Positions 46,953 through 56,688 of a stretch of 64,000 bases of DNA are shown piece after piece; within the stretch, counting starts at the first letter, position 1; every line of letters starts with the position of its first letter. A program made the position numbers and the translations under genes. The notes under the pieces are model-generated. The model saw only the letters and a program-made list of their open reading frames with translations. It did not search any database and had not been told where the DNA came from. This stretch comes from Pseudomonas frederiksbergensis. GTDB lineage: Bacteria > Pseudomonadota > Gammaproteobacteria > Pseudomonadales > Pseudomonadaceae. The DNA is taken from contig NZ_CP018319.1 in the NCBI RefSeq assembly GCF_001952935.1, positions 3,492,001 through 3,556,000 on the forward strand, read 5' to 3'.

Positions 46953-46959
46953 GTAGCGG

Positions 46960-47853
46960 TTAGCGATGTAATACCAGCCGCTTGAAGCGTTTGAAGCTGG
47001 TTCTGTTGAGGTGTCGCCAGGGAATCGAGCGCAACAGCTGCCAGGCTTCTTTCTTGTCCTCGACCACGGCATATTTGAGGGCCTTGTTCACCAGTCTGGT
47101 GCGGGCGCTCTGATAGCCGGGATGGTTCACGTACGGCGCGATCGCCTCAAGGTCCGCCTGGAGCAGCGTCCGGTATTTTCTCGACAGGTTGTTGGCATGG
47201 CGGCGATAGCGGGACATGCAGATCGGCAACTCATGGATCTCATAACCCAGCCGGGCAATCCGCAACGTCATCTGAAAGTCCTGAACCCGCAGCTTCGGCG
47301 CGTAGAAGTCGGCACTTCGCATCGCTTTCATGCGATAGAGGGCAACAGGGGCGCCGACCACGACGGCACCTCTGAGGACCTGATCGAAGTTGTAGGTGTG
47401 TATCCGGTCGCGGTGTTGTTGCTTGATGGTGTTGCCATCACTGTCCATGTAGCTGACCAACGCACCTACGCAGCCGACGTTCGGGTGCTGGTCCAGGTAT
47501 TCGGCGCGCATGCGCACTGACCCCGGCAGCATGATGTCGTCCAGGTCCGGGGTCGCCACATAGACGCCTTTGGCGTATCGCAAGCCGTGGTTGAGCGCCG
47601 CGCTCACGCCCTGGTTCGGTTGCGAATACAGCTGGAAGTCATAGGTTTGTTGCAATCGCTCGAGAATGGCGAGGCTGTCGTCGCTGGACCCGTCATTCAC
47701 GATGATGACTTCGAAGTTCGGATAGTCCTGGGCGAAGATGCTCTTCAGGGCGTCTTCCACAAATTTTTGCATGTTGTAGCAGGACGCTACGATGGAAACC
47801 AGGGGCGCAGGTGTCGATGGGCAGTGCTCGGGGGCGTTCAGTTCAATGCTCAT
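46960..47853 (-). CDS. Family 2 glycosyltransferase
   Basis: A 297-residue GT-A glycosyltransferase. VSIVASCYNMQKFVEDALKS starts the nucleotide-sugar domain; EVIIVNDGSSDDSLAILERL holds the NDGS motif, TPDLDDIMLP the metal-binding DxD-type site near residue 105, and LRVQDFQMTLRIARLGYEI the acceptor-side ED-type motif. It probably adds a sugar to a surface glycan. No other glycan gene is near, so it is a solitary gene. The acceptor is unknown. Confidence 0.9.
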   Translation of the reverse strand: MSIELNAPEHCPSTPAPLVSIVASCYNMQKFVEDALKSIFAQDYPNFEVIIVNDGSSDDSLAILERLQQTYDFQLYSQPNQGVSAALNHGLRYAKGVYVATPDLDDIMLPGSVRMRAEYLDQHPNVGCVGALVSYMDSDGNTIKQQHRDRIHTYNFDQVLRGAVVVGAPVALYRMKAMRSADFYAPKLRVQDFQMTLRIARLGYEIHELPICMSRYRRHANNLSRKYRTLLQADLEAIAPYVNHPGYQSARTRLVNKALKYAVVEDKKEAWQLLRSIPWRHLNRTSFKRFKRLVLHR

Positions 47854-48204
47854 TATTTATGCAATACCGATGGCGTTTGACCAGGCAGGTCTAGTGAACA
47901 AGATCCTTCTCTTGAAGATGAGGTGAAGGCCGGGGTGACCAGGGGGAGGCAACCTGTTTGGCTGCCAACCGATCGGCTCATCATGTCCGTATGGTACGTA
48001 GGCTCACAGACAAGTGTTACGAGCATGCGTTGCAACGTTTTACAACGCAACTGCCGAATTCCCGACGAAACAGTCCAGACAGTGGCGCAAAGCTAGCATT
48101 TGCCCCTGTTCTGCAAATCATTCCTTTGGCTGATTTGGCTGGCGCCCAAGGGCACTAAAGTGCTTACTTTCAGCCACGACCGTGTAGTCAGAAAAGGGAC
48201 TCTT
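47854..48204. other. Divergent intergenic region
   Basis: About 350 bases between the divergent glycosyltransferase and acyl-CoA synthetase genes, where both promoters must lie. I see no repeat, terminator or clear operator; the SD AAAAGGGA of the plus-strand gene is at 48192-48199. Confidence 0.5.
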
Positions 48205-49887
48205 ATGTTGCAGACTCGCGTTATCCCTCCAGCCGAAGGCGCTTACCAGTATCCGCTGCTGATTAAACGGCTGCTGATGTCCGGCGCTCGTTATGAAAAA
48301 ACCCGCGAGATCATTTACCGCGACCAGTTGCGCTACAGCTATCCGACCCTGATCGAACGGGTGGCCAGGCTGGCCAACGTGTTGACGGCAGCCGGCGTCA
48401 AGGCCGGGGATACCGTGGCGGTGATGGACTGGGACAGCCATCGTTATCTGGAATGCATGTTCGCCATCCCGATGATTGGCGCGGTGATCCACACCATCAA
48501 CGTGCGCCTGTCACCGGAACAGATCCTCTACACCATGAACCACGCCGAGGACCGCTTTGTGCTGGTCAACAGTGAGTTCGTGGGGCTTTACAACGCGATT
48601 GCCGGGCACCTGACCACCGTCGAGAAAACCTTGCTATTGACTGACCTGCCGGAAAAAACCGCCGACTTGCCGAACCTGATCGGCGAGTACGAGCAGTTGC
48701 TGGCGGCCGCGAGCACGCAGTACGACTTCCAGGACTTCGACGAAAATTCGGTCGCGACCACGTTCTACACCACCGGCACCACCGGTAATCCCAAAGGTGT
48801 GTACTTCACCCATCGGCAACTGGTGCTGCACACCATGGGGGTGTCGACCATCATGGGCGCCATCGACAGCGTGCGGTTGCTGGGCACCAACGACGTTTAC
48901 ATGCCGATCACCCCGATGTTCCATGTGCACGCCTGGGGCCTGCCATATGTGGCGACCATGCTCGGGCTCAAGCAGGTCTATCCCGGTCGCTATGACCCTG
49001 AGTACCTGGTGGAGCTGTGGCGCAAGGAGAAGGTCACCTTTTCCCATTGCGTGCCGACCATCCTGCAAATGGTCCTCAATGCCAAAGCGGCGCAAGGCAC
49101 GGATTTCGGCGGCTGGAAAATCGTCATCGGCGGCAGCGCGCTGAACCATGCCCTTTACGACGCGGCCAAGGCCAAGGGCATTCAATTGACCGCCGCGTAT
49201 GGCATGTCGGAAACCGGGCCGTTGGTATCGTGTGCACACCTCAATGACGAGCTGATGGCCGGCACCGAAGACGAACGCACCACGTACAGGATAAAGGCCG
49301 GTGTACCAGGCCCATTGGTGGAAGCGGCGATCGTCGATACCGACGGCAACTTCCTGCCCGCCGATGGCGAGACCCAGGGCGAACTGGTGTTGCGTGCGCC
49401 GTGGCTCACCGAGGGCTATTTCAAGGAGCCGCAGAAAGGCGCAGAGCTCTGGGCCGGAGGCTGGTTGCACACCGGTGACGTGGCGACTCTGGACAGCATG
49501 GGTGTGATCGACATTCGCGACCGGATCAAGGACGTGATCAAGACCGGCGGAGAGTGGATCTCCTCCCTGGACCTTGAAGACTTGATCAGTCGCCACCCTG
49601 CGGTACGCGAAGTAGCAGTGGTGGGCATCGCCGATCCGCAGTGGGGCGAACGTCCGTTCGCCCTGCTGGTGGTCCGCGAAGGCCATGAGATTGGGGCCAA
49701 GGAACTGAAGGAACACCTCAAGCCGTTCGTGGAACAGGGGCACCTGAGCAAGTGGGCCATCCCAAGCCAGATCGCCCTTGTTACTGAAATTCCCAAGACC
49801 AGTGTCGGCAAACTCGACAAGAAGCGTATTCGTGTCGACATCACCGAATGGCAAGCTAACAACAGCACCTTCCTCTCGACGCTTTAA
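48205..49887 (+). CDS. Medium/long-chain fatty acid-CoA ligase (AlkK-like)
   Basis: A 560-residue ANL-superfamily enzyme that activates fatty acids with ATP and CoA. The AMP-binding P-loop is TTFYTTGTTGNPKGVYFTHR near residue 185, then TAAYGMSETGPLVSCAHL (motif with the AMP-binding Glu), GWLHTGDVATLDSMGVIDIR and the hinge DRIKDVIKTGGEWIS, with the catalytic Lys near the C-terminus in PKTSVGKLDKKRIR. It resembles AlkK and P. putida PP_0763, which activates medium-chain acids. The ATG follows AAAAGGGA. A hairpin follows the stop. Confidence 0.9.
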   Translation: MLQTRVIPPAEGAYQYPLLIKRLLMSGARYEKTREIIYRDQLRYSYPTLIERVARLANVLTAAGVKAGDTVAVMDWDSHRYLECMFAIPMIGAVIHTINVRLSPEQILYTMNHAEDRFVLVNSEFVGLYNAIAGHLTTVEKTLLLTDLPEKTADLPNLIGEYEQLLAAASTQYDFQDFDENSVATTFYTTGTTGNPKGVYFTHRQLVLHTMGVSTIMGAIDSVRLLGTNDVYMPITPMFHVHAWGLPYVATMLGLKQVYPGRYDPEYLVELWRKEKVTFSHCVPTILQMVLNAKAAQGTDFGGWKIVIGGSALNHALYDAAKAKGIQLTAAYGMSETGPLVSCAHLNDELMAGTEDERTTYRIKAGVPGPLVEAAIVDTDGNFLPADGETQGELVLRAPWLTEGYFKEPQKGAELWAGGWLHTGDVATLDSMGVIDIRDRIKDVIKTGGEWISSLDLEDLISRHPAVREVAVVGIADPQWGERPFALLVVREGHEIGAKELKEHLKPFVEQGHLSKWAIPSQIALVTEIPKTSVGKLDKKRIRVDITEWQANNSTFLSTL

Positions 49888-49895
49888 GCGTCACC

Positions 49896-49921
49896 TGGCG
49901 TGCCCAAAAGGGCACGCCAGC
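49896..49921 (+). terminator. Hairpin after the acyl-CoA synthetase gene
   Basis: CTGGCGTGCCC and GGGCACGCCAG around AAAA, beginning nine bases after the stop codon. It has no T tail, so it may attenuate or protect the message more than terminate it. Confidence 0.5.
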
Positions 49922-50222
49922 CCCACCAAGCAAGCGCTTGGCTTGTCAAATCTGAAATTTCAGCCATTCTTGCCGTGCCGACGGGTGTCGGCTTGGCAAA
50001 GGACTGTTCCAGAGTGGCTGGCAGCTGCAAATCACACTTTAGAGGGATCAAGCAGTACTACCTGCTGGCTATAGTCCGCTCAAGGATTTTTAAGAACGGG
50101 GCAAACGCACAAACCGGGGCGATGCAACTTTGGAATGACTTGGGGACACCTTGGCTCCCCGTCATCCAAGCGTTTTTAAAAGTGCTCACTGCCATAACAA
50201 TAATGCACATGGAGTAGCGTCG
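49922..50222. other. Upstream region of the DUF1302 operon
   Basis: About 300 bases without a gene. AGTACTACCTGCTGGCTATA leads to a possible -10 box (TATAGT, near 50069), and GGGGACACC-TTGGCTCCCC near 50142-50160 can form a hairpin close to the start of the DUF1302 gene. No clear regulator site is recognised; a LuxR-type site would be expected given the neighbouring regulator. Confidence 0.45.
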
Positions 50223-52160
50223 ATGACATCAGTAAACCAGTTCTGGCGCCGGGCAAAACTGCCCCTGGCGGTCAGTCTTGCCTCTTCGCTCGCCGGGCCA
50301 GCATTCGGCGTCAGTTTCAACGTTGGGGAAATCGAAGGTCAGTTCGACTCGTCCCTGTCGATCGGTTCCAGCTGGTCGACTCAAAGTCCCAACAAGAACC
50401 TCATCGGCGTCAACAACGGCGGCCGTGGCCTGTCCCAGACTTCGGACGACGGTCACCTGAACTTCAAGAGTGGCGAAACGTTCTCCAAGATCTTCAAGGG
50501 TATCCATGACCTTGAATTGAAATATGGCGACACCGGCGTTTTCGTCCGTGGCAAATACTGGTACGACTTTGAACTCAAGGACGAAAGCCGTCCGTTCAAG
50601 GACATCAGCGACAACAACCGCAAGGAAGGCGCCAAGTCCTCCGGCGGTCAGATCCTCGACGCTTTCGTCTACCACAACTACGCCGTTGCCGATCAGCCGG
50701 GCTCCGTGCGCCTGGGCAAGCAAGTAGTAAGTTGGGGTGAAAGTACCTTCATCGGCGGTGGTATCAACTCGATCAACCCGATCGACGTGTCCGCGTTCCG
50801 TCGTCCCGGTGCCGAGATCAAGGAAGGCCTGATCCCGGTCAACATGTTCTACGTCTCGCAGAGTCTCACCGAGAACCTCTCGACCGAAGCTTTCTACCAG
50901 CTCGAATGGGACCAGACCGTCACCGACAACTGCGGCACCTTCTTCTCGCAACCAGACGTGATTTCGGATGGCTGCGACAACAACCTGGCCGTACTGCGCA
51001 CCCGGAACGGGCTCAACAGCGCATTGACGGCGGCGGGGCTGCCGGCTTCGTTGCGTAATGCCAGCATCAACACCCTGGCTGCCAGGGGCGTCACCTGGGG
51101 AGACCCTGATGAAGGCGTAATCGTTCGTCGCGGTCCGGATCGCGATGCCCGTGACAGCGGTCAATTCGGCGTGTCCTTCAAATACATGTTCGATCCGCTG
51201 GACACCGAGTTCGGCGCCTACTTCATGAACTACCACAGCCGTGCGCCGATTTTCAGCGGCAAAGGTGCTCCGGCGAGCGCTTACAGCGCGGCGGGCCTGG
51301 TGGGTTCACTGAGGGCTGCGGGGGTTCCGGCCGGTGTCGCGGCAAGCCTGGCACCGACCTTGTTGCCATTGAACGTGGCCGGTAACTCCAGCTACTACGT
51401 CGAGTACCCTGAAGATATTCGCCTGTATGGCTTGAGCTTCTCCACGACGCTACCGACAGGTACTGCGTGGAGCGGTGAAGTCAGCTACCGGCCGAATGCT
51501 CCCGTTCAGCTCAACACCACCGACATTCTGTTTTCCGGTCTGACGCCGCTGAACCCTAACGTTTCCGTGCTCCAGGGGGCGCCAGGGGAGGATCAAAAAG
51601 GCTATCGCCGCAAGGAAGTGACCCAGCTCCAGACGACCCTTACTCACTTCTTCGACCAGGTGATGGGCGCCGAGCGACTGACCCTGGTGGGCGAGGTCGG
51701 CTTTACTCACGTTGGTGGTCTGGAAAGCACTAACAAAGCGCGTTACGGCCGTGACCCGAGCTACGGCCCCGGTCCATTGCCCGGTGGTCAGTGCCAGACA
51801 TTGAACAGCGGCACCCTGGCCGGCGGACCACAAAACAACGTCAGTCGCTACTGCGAAAACGACGGGTTCACCACCGCAAACTCCTGGGGCTACCGTGGTC
51901 GTGCCATCTGGGAATACAACGACGTGTTCGCCGGTGTGAACCTCAAGCCGAACGTGGCCTGGTCTCATGACGTGGAAGGCTACTCGCCTGGTCCTGGCGG
52001 CAACTTCGAGGAAGGCCGCAAAGCGGTGAGCCTGGGTGTCGATGCCGAGTACCAGAACACCTACACCGCGAGCCTGGCTTACACCAACTTCTTTGATGGC
52101 AAGTACACCACCGTCGATGACCGCGATTTCGTTGCGCTCAGCTTCGGCGTGAACTTCTAA
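50223..52160 (+). CDS. DUF1302 outer-membrane protein
   Basis: A 645-residue exported protein. A signal peptide (about residues 1-29, ending near AFG) is followed by a beta-rich protein with alternating short strands and glycine-rich turns (SLSIGSSWSTQSPNKNLIG, RGKYWYDFELKDESR, LGKQVVSWGESTF) and a C-terminal phenylalanine (FVALSFGVNF), the usual end of an outer-membrane barrel. DUF1302 and DUF1329 genes form pairs in pseudomonads; the P. putida pair is linked to use of fatty acids and esters. A lipid-handling pore is inference. Confidence 0.88.
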   Translation: MTSVNQFWRRAKLPLAVSLASSLAGPAFGVSFNVGEIEGQFDSSLSIGSSWSTQSPNKNLIGVNNGGRGLSQTSDDGHLNFKSGETFSKIFKGIHDLELKYGDTGVFVRGKYWYDFELKDESRPFKDISDNNRKEGAKSSGGQILDAFVYHNYAVADQPGSVRLGKQVVSWGESTFIGGGINSINPIDVSAFRRPGAEIKEGLIPVNMFYVSQSLTENLSTEAFYQLEWDQTVTDNCGTFFSQPDVISDGCDNNLAVLRTRNGLNSALTAAGLPASLRNASINTLAARGVTWGDPDEGVIVRRGPDRDARDSGQFGVSFKYMFDPLDTEFGAYFMNYHSRAPIFSGKGAPASAYSAAGLVGSLRAAGVPAGVAASLAPTLLPLNVAGNSSYYVEYPEDIRLYGLSFSTTLPTGTAWSGEVSYRPNAPVQLNTTDILFSGLTPLNPNVSVLQGAPGEDQKGYRRKEVTQLQTTLTHFFDQVMGAERLTLVGEVGFTHVGGLESTNKARYGRDPSYGPGPLPGGQCQTLNSGTLAGGPQNNVSRYCENDGFTTANSWGYRGRAIWEYNDVFAGVNLKPNVAWSHDVEGYSPGPGGNFEEGRKAVSLGVDAEYQNTYTASLAYTNFFDGKYTTVDDRDFVALSFGVNF

Positions 52161-52188
52161 GCACTGCATTATCAGGACGAACACACCT

Positions 52189-53553
52189 ATGAAAATAACA
52201 AAGAGTCTGTTCCACGTCGGTGTTCTGGGGCTTTCGCTGCTGGCGACCGGCGTCATGGCAGCGGTCCCTGCGGCCGAAGCGGACAAACTGGGCAAGAGCC
52301 TGACGCCGATGGGCGCCGAGATGGCGGGTAACGCCGACGGATCGATCCCGGCCTGGAAGCCGATGGCGAAAAACGCCGGCACCGCCGACAGCAAAGGTTT
52401 CCTGTCCGACCCGTTCGCCAGTGAAAAACCACTGTTCACCATCACCGCGCAGAATGTCGACCAGTACAAGGACAAACTCGCACCGGGCCAGTACGCGATG
52501 TTCAAGCGCTACCCGGAAACCTTCAAAATGCCGGTCTATCCGTCCCATCGCGGCGCGACCGTGCCGGATGCGGTGTTTGCCTCCATCAAGAAAAACGCCA
52601 CGTCCACTAACCTGGTGTCCGGCGGCAACGGTCTGGAGAACTTCGAAACCGCCATTCCATTCCCGATTCCGAAGACCGGCGTCGAAGTCATCTGGAACCA
52701 CATCACCCGTTATCGCGGTGGCAGCGTGACCCGTCTGGTGACCCAGGCCACGCCGCAGCCGAACGGCTCGTACAGCCTGGTGTACTTCCAGGACCAGTTC
52801 GTGTTCCGCGACAAGATGAAGGATTACGATCCGGCGAACCCGGGCAACATCCTGTTCTACTTCAAGCAGAAAGTGACCGCGCCGGCACGTCTGGCCGGTG
52901 GTGTGCTGCTGGTGCACGAAACCCTCGACCAGGTAAAGGAACCGCGTTCGGCGTGGGTCTACAACGCCGGTCAGCGTCGTGTGCGTCGCGCACCACAAGT
53001 GTCCTATGACGGGCCGGGTACTGCAGCCGATGGCCTGCGTACCTCCGACAACCTGGACATGTACAACGGTGCGCCGGATCGTTACGACTGGAAACTCGAA
53101 GGCAAGAAAGAGATGTACATCGCCTCCGACAGCTACAAGCTCGATGATCCGAAACTGAAATACGCCGACATCATCAAGGCCGGTCACATCAACCAGGACC
53201 TGGCTCGTTACGAGCTGCGCCGGGTCTGGCATGTGGTGGCTACCTTGAAGGAAGGTCAGCGTCATATCTATGCCAAGCGTGACTTCTACATCGACGAAGA
53301 TACCTGGCAAGCGGCCGTGATCGACCACTACGACGGTCGTAATCAACTGTGGCGTGTGGCCGAAGCTCACTCCCAGAACTACTACAACGTTCAAGTGCCG
53401 TGGTACACCCTGGAAACCTTGTACGACCTGCAATCGGGCCGCTACCTGGCGCTGGGCATGAAGAACGAAGAGAAGTCGGCGTATGACTTCGGCTTCACCG
53501 CCACCACCAGCGACTTCACTCCGGCCGCTCTGCGCCAGGATGGTGTTCGCTAA
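52189..53553 (+). CDS. DUF1329 periplasmic protein
   Basis: A 454-residue exported protein: the signal peptide ends near VMA AVPAAEA. The start of the mature part (ADKLGKSLTPMGAEMAGNAD, GSIPAWKP) is the DUF1329 hallmark, and the rest (YDGPGTAADGLRTSDNLDMY, YELRRVWHVVATLKEGQRHI) fits a LolA/LolB-like lipid-binding fold. It lies 28 bases after the DUF1302 gene, so the two are one operon and probably one transport device across the envelope. Confidence 0.9.
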   Translation: MKITKSLFHVGVLGLSLLATGVMAAVPAAEADKLGKSLTPMGAEMAGNADGSIPAWKPMAKNAGTADSKGFLSDPFASEKPLFTITAQNVDQYKDKLAPGQYAMFKRYPETFKMPVYPSHRGATVPDAVFASIKKNATSTNLVSGGNGLENFETAIPFPIPKTGVEVIWNHITRYRGGSVTRLVTQATPQPNGSYSLVYFQDQFVFRDKMKDYDPANPGNILFYFKQKVTAPARLAGGVLLVHETLDQVKEPRSAWVYNAGQRRVRRAPQVSYDGPGTAADGLRTSDNLDMYNGAPDRYDWKLEGKKEMYIASDSYKLDDPKLKYADIIKAGHINQDLARYELRRVWHVVATLKEGQRHIYAKRDFYIDEDTWQAAVIDHYDGRNQLWRVAEAHSQNYYNVQVPWYTLETLYDLQSGRYLALGMKNEEKSAYDFGFTATTSDFTPAALRQDGVR

Positions 53554-53582
53554 GTTGTCCTGAACAGAGGCCGCATCCTCGA

Positions 53583-53614
53583 AAAACGCCCCGACTGGTT
53601 CGGGGCGTTTTTTT
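53583..53614 (+). terminator. Terminator of the DUF1302-DUF1329 operon
   Basis: AACGCCCCGA and TCGGGGCGTT around CTGGT, followed by eight T residues, 30 bases after the stop codon. Confidence 0.88.
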
Positions 53615-53645
53615 TGCAGTTCACAGCGATGTAGCCGCTATGGCC

Positions 53646-53745
53646 TGTAGGAGCCGAGCTTGCTCGCGATGGCGTCCGTATCATCTGCGCATGATTGTCG
53701 ATACACCGCGTCACCACCAATCGCGGGCAAGCCATGCTCCTACGG
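53646..53745. repeat. Diverged REP pair
   Basis: TGTAGGAGCCGAGCTTGCTC and GCGAT face CGCGGGCAAGCCATGCTCCT, an imperfect inverted pair of a third variant (GTAGGAGC rather than GTGGGAGC), between the operon terminator and the regulator gene. Confidence 0.65.
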
Positions 53746-53850
53746 TCTTTTTGTAGCCATTTGTAGCAATAACCTTCATTCCCTCTTCGTTTACCGCTAG
53801 TCTGCGGACATCTGCAACGCCGCCAACAGCATTTCAAACAAGAGCCGGCC

Positions 53851-56586
53851 ATGACTGATCTGTCCCCACCTCCGGGCCCTGCAAGCGTTGCCGTCGCGGC
53901 ACTGGACGGGCGTTTTTTTCGGCCTCCGTTGCCTGACGGCCATGTCCTGCGGCCTCGTCTGTGCGAGCGCCTGAGTGCGGGCCTCGGCGGCAGGTTGTTG
54001 CTGGTCAGCGCTCCGGCAGGGTTTGGCAAGAGTTCGTTGGCGGTGGAGTTCTGTCAGGGCTTGCCGGCTAACTGGCAAAGTCTGTGGCTGGGGTTAAGTC
54101 CGCGAGACAGCGATCCCGGACGTTTTCTTGAGCGGATGCTCGAAGGCCTCCAGGACTTTTTTCCGCAACTGGGCAGCCAGTCCCTGGGGCTGCTGAAAAT
54201 GCGGCAGCGGCACCAGCCATTTGCCTTTGAGGAATGGCTGGACGGTTTACTCGATGAGTTGGCCGTGCACCTGTCAACGAGTACGCCCCTGCTGTTGGTG
54301 CTGGATGACTACCATCTGGCACAGGGCCCGGTTCTCGATCGCTGCCTGCAATTTTTCCTCAATCACTTGCCTGACGGTTTACTGGTCATGGTCACCAGTC
54401 GGCAGCGGCCGGACTGGCATCTGGCGCGCCTGCGGCTGTCGCGGCAATTGCTCGAGTTGAATGAACAGGACTTGCGCCTGACTCACGATGAAGCCTTGAC
54501 CTTGCTTGATCGGCACAGCAGTTCCTTGCGCGGCGAAGCGCTGGAAAGCCTCATCCAGCGCAGCGAAGGCTGGGTTGCCGGGTTGCGTTTCTGGCTGTTG
54601 GCGGCGTCTGAAGCGGGCTCCCAAGGGGCTTTGCCGCAGACCTTGCATGGCGGGGAAGGGCTGATCCGCGATTATCTGCTGGAAGAAGTCATCGATTGCC
54701 TGCCCGCCGAGGTGCAGTCATTCCTTTACGACACTGCCCCTCAGGAACGCTTTTGCAGCGAACTGTGCGATGCCGTTCGCGAAGCCCATGACAGTGCCGA
54801 GATCCTGCGTTTTCTGCTGGCCCACCAGGTGTTCCTGGTGCCACTGGATGAAAACGGACACTGGTATCGCTACCACCATTTGTTTTCCGACCTGTTGCGC
54901 ACCCGGCCTACCGCTCAAGCGATGGTGCCGGCGGCCAGCCTGCACCTGCGCGCCTGTCGCTGGTTCAATGCCCAGGGGCTGCTCGACGAGGCGGTTGAGC
55001 AGGCGCTGCGTGCCGGGCACCTGGATGTCGCGGCGAACCTGGTGCAGAACCTCTCCGAAGAACAATTGCTGGCCGAACAGAACGTCGGCATGTTGCTGCG
55101 CTGGAAAATGGATCTGCCCGACAGCCTGCTGGTCAGCACACCACGGCTGATCGTGTTGTACAGCTGGGCGTTGGGGCTGGCTTGTCAGCTGGACGCCGCC
55201 GAGGAGCTGGCCAGTCATTTGAGCCGCTTCCTGCCGGCCCCATCGGCCACTGCACAGAAGTCCATGCTGGCGCAATGGCTGGCCCTGAGCGGGATCATCG
55301 CCCGCGGGCGCGGCAATCGTGAGCTGACGCTGCGCTATTGCACCGAAGCGCAGGAAAGCCTGCCCGCCAAACGCTACGGGCAACGCCTGATGTGCCTCTC
55401 GACCCTGTCCAACCTGGCCATTGCCGATGGCGACTTGTGGCGTGCCCGCGAGTTGAACCGAGAATCTCTGGAGTTGGCGCAACGGGTCGGCAACCCGCTG
55501 TTCGAAGCGCTGGCCCATTACGATCGCGCTCGCGTACTGCAAGCGCGAGGGGAAATCCTGCGTGCACTGGATGAGGTGCGCCAGGGGCTGCAACGGCTGC
55601 AACCGTTATCCCCGCAACGGCTTTATGCAGTGCGCGCCCGACTGATTCTGTACGAAGGCTTTTTGCTAGCCTTGCGCTTGCAGCCCCAAGCTGCGCGGGC
55701 ACGCTTGCAAGCCGGTTTGAATGAGGCGCGCGCCTGTCGGGACATCAGCGTATTGATCGGTCACTGCGTGATCGCCAGGCTTGAGGGAAGCAGCGGCGAA
55801 TTCGCCAAAGCCTTCGCCGAACTCGCCGAGGCCGAGCGCCTGATGCACATCTGGGATGTGCCGCCGATCTACTACCTGGCGATGATCACCCTGGTCAAAT
55901 GCGAGCTCTGGCTGTCGCAGGGGCGCACCGACCTGGCCGAAGCCTGGCTCGCTCGCTTGGGGCAGACCTACAACGGCGAACACGCGGCGGCCCCTCCAGA
56001 GTTCCATCCACAACTACCGCTGCATATCGAGTTGCAACAGGCCTTGCTGGAGGTCATTCAGGGGCAACCGATGCTGGCCGAAGGACGATTGAACGCGTTG
56101 CTTGAGCATAGGCAGCAAACGGGCAGGCAGTTGCTCAGCGTGATGGCGCTGACTCAAAAAGTGATGTTATTGCTGGGGAGCGGGCGCGAACCCGAGGCCC
56201 GCAAGGCCCTGGGTCAGGCGCTGGAAGCGGCGGCCGGTGGAGCGCTGCAACCGTTTGACCGGTTGTTGGCTGAACATCCGGACTGGCTGCGTACCCAACT
56301 TCAACTCGGTGTGCCGACGCCCGTTTCGCAGAGCCTTTCAGAGCAGCTTCCGGCAGTGTCAGCCCGGACGGCGGAGTCATCCGCCGCAGCGGAACAACTC
56401 AGTACGCGGGAAATGGCCGTCCTGCGACTGATTGCCCAAGGCTGTTCGAATCAGGAGATCAGCGATCAGTTGTTTATTTCGCTGCACACGGTGAAAACCC
56501 ATGCCAGCCATATCAACAGCAAGCTTGGGGTTGAACGGCGCACGCAGGCGGTCGCCAGGGCGAAAGAGTTGGGTGTATTGCAGTAA
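53851..56586 (+). CDS. MalT-like (LAL) LuxR-family transcriptional activator
   Basis: A 911-residue regulator. The Walker A loop SAPAGFGKSSLAVEFCQG is near residue 55, and LLLVLDDYHLAQGPVLDRCL holds the Walker B Asp pair. Winged-helix and a long TPR-type helical region fill residues about 250-820. The C-terminal HTH is LSTREMAVLRLIAQGCSNQE with ISDQLFISLHTVKTHASHIN, as in LuxR proteins. MalT-type activators bind ATP and an inducer through the TPR domain. The operon it sits behind (acyl-CoA ligase, DUF1302, DUF1329) is its most likely target; the inducer is unknown. Confidence 0.93.
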   Translation: MTDLSPPPGPASVAVAALDGRFFRPPLPDGHVLRPRLCERLSAGLGGRLLLVSAPAGFGKSSLAVEFCQGLPANWQSLWLGLSPRDSDPGRFLERMLEGLQDFFPQLGSQSLGLLKMRQRHQPFAFEEWLDGLLDELAVHLSTSTPLLLVLDDYHLAQGPVLDRCLQFFLNHLPDGLLVMVTSRQRPDWHLARLRLSRQLLELNEQDLRLTHDEALTLLDRHSSSLRGEALESLIQRSEGWVAGLRFWLLAASEAGSQGALPQTLHGGEGLIRDYLLEEVIDCLPAEVQSFLYDTAPQERFCSELCDAVREAHDSAEILRFLLAHQVFLVPLDENGHWYRYHHLFSDLLRTRPTAQAMVPAASLHLRACRWFNAQGLLDEAVEQALRAGHLDVAANLVQNLSEEQLLAEQNVGMLLRWKMDLPDSLLVSTPRLIVLYSWALGLACQLDAAEELASHLSRFLPAPSATAQKSMLAQWLALSGIIARGRGNRELTLRYCTEAQESLPAKRYGQRLMCLSTLSNLAIADGDLWRARELNRESLELAQRVGNPLFEALAHYDRARVLQARGEILRALDEVRQGLQRLQPLSPQRLYAVRARLILYEGFLLALRLQPQAARARLQAGLNEARACRDISVLIGHCVIARLEGSSGEFAKAFAELAEAERLMHIWDVPPIYYLAMITLVKCELWLSQGRTDLAEAWLARLGQTYNGEHAAAPPEFHPQLPLHIELQQALLEVIQGQPMLAEGRLNALLEHRQQTGRQLLSVMALTQKVMLLLGSGREPEARKALGQALEAAAGGALQPFDRLLAEHPDWLRTQLQLGVPTPVSQSLSEQLPAVSARTAESSAAAEQLSTREMAVLRLIAQGCSNQEISDQLFISLHTVKTHASHINSKLGVERRTQAVARAKELGVLQ

Positions 56587-56688
56587 TCACCGATTAAAGA
56601 CCTCTGGCACAAGGTGGGCCTTGCGATCAGAGGTTTCGGTCATTTCTCCTCGGAGGCAGTCACTCCGGGGCGTTTGCCTCACGTCGAT

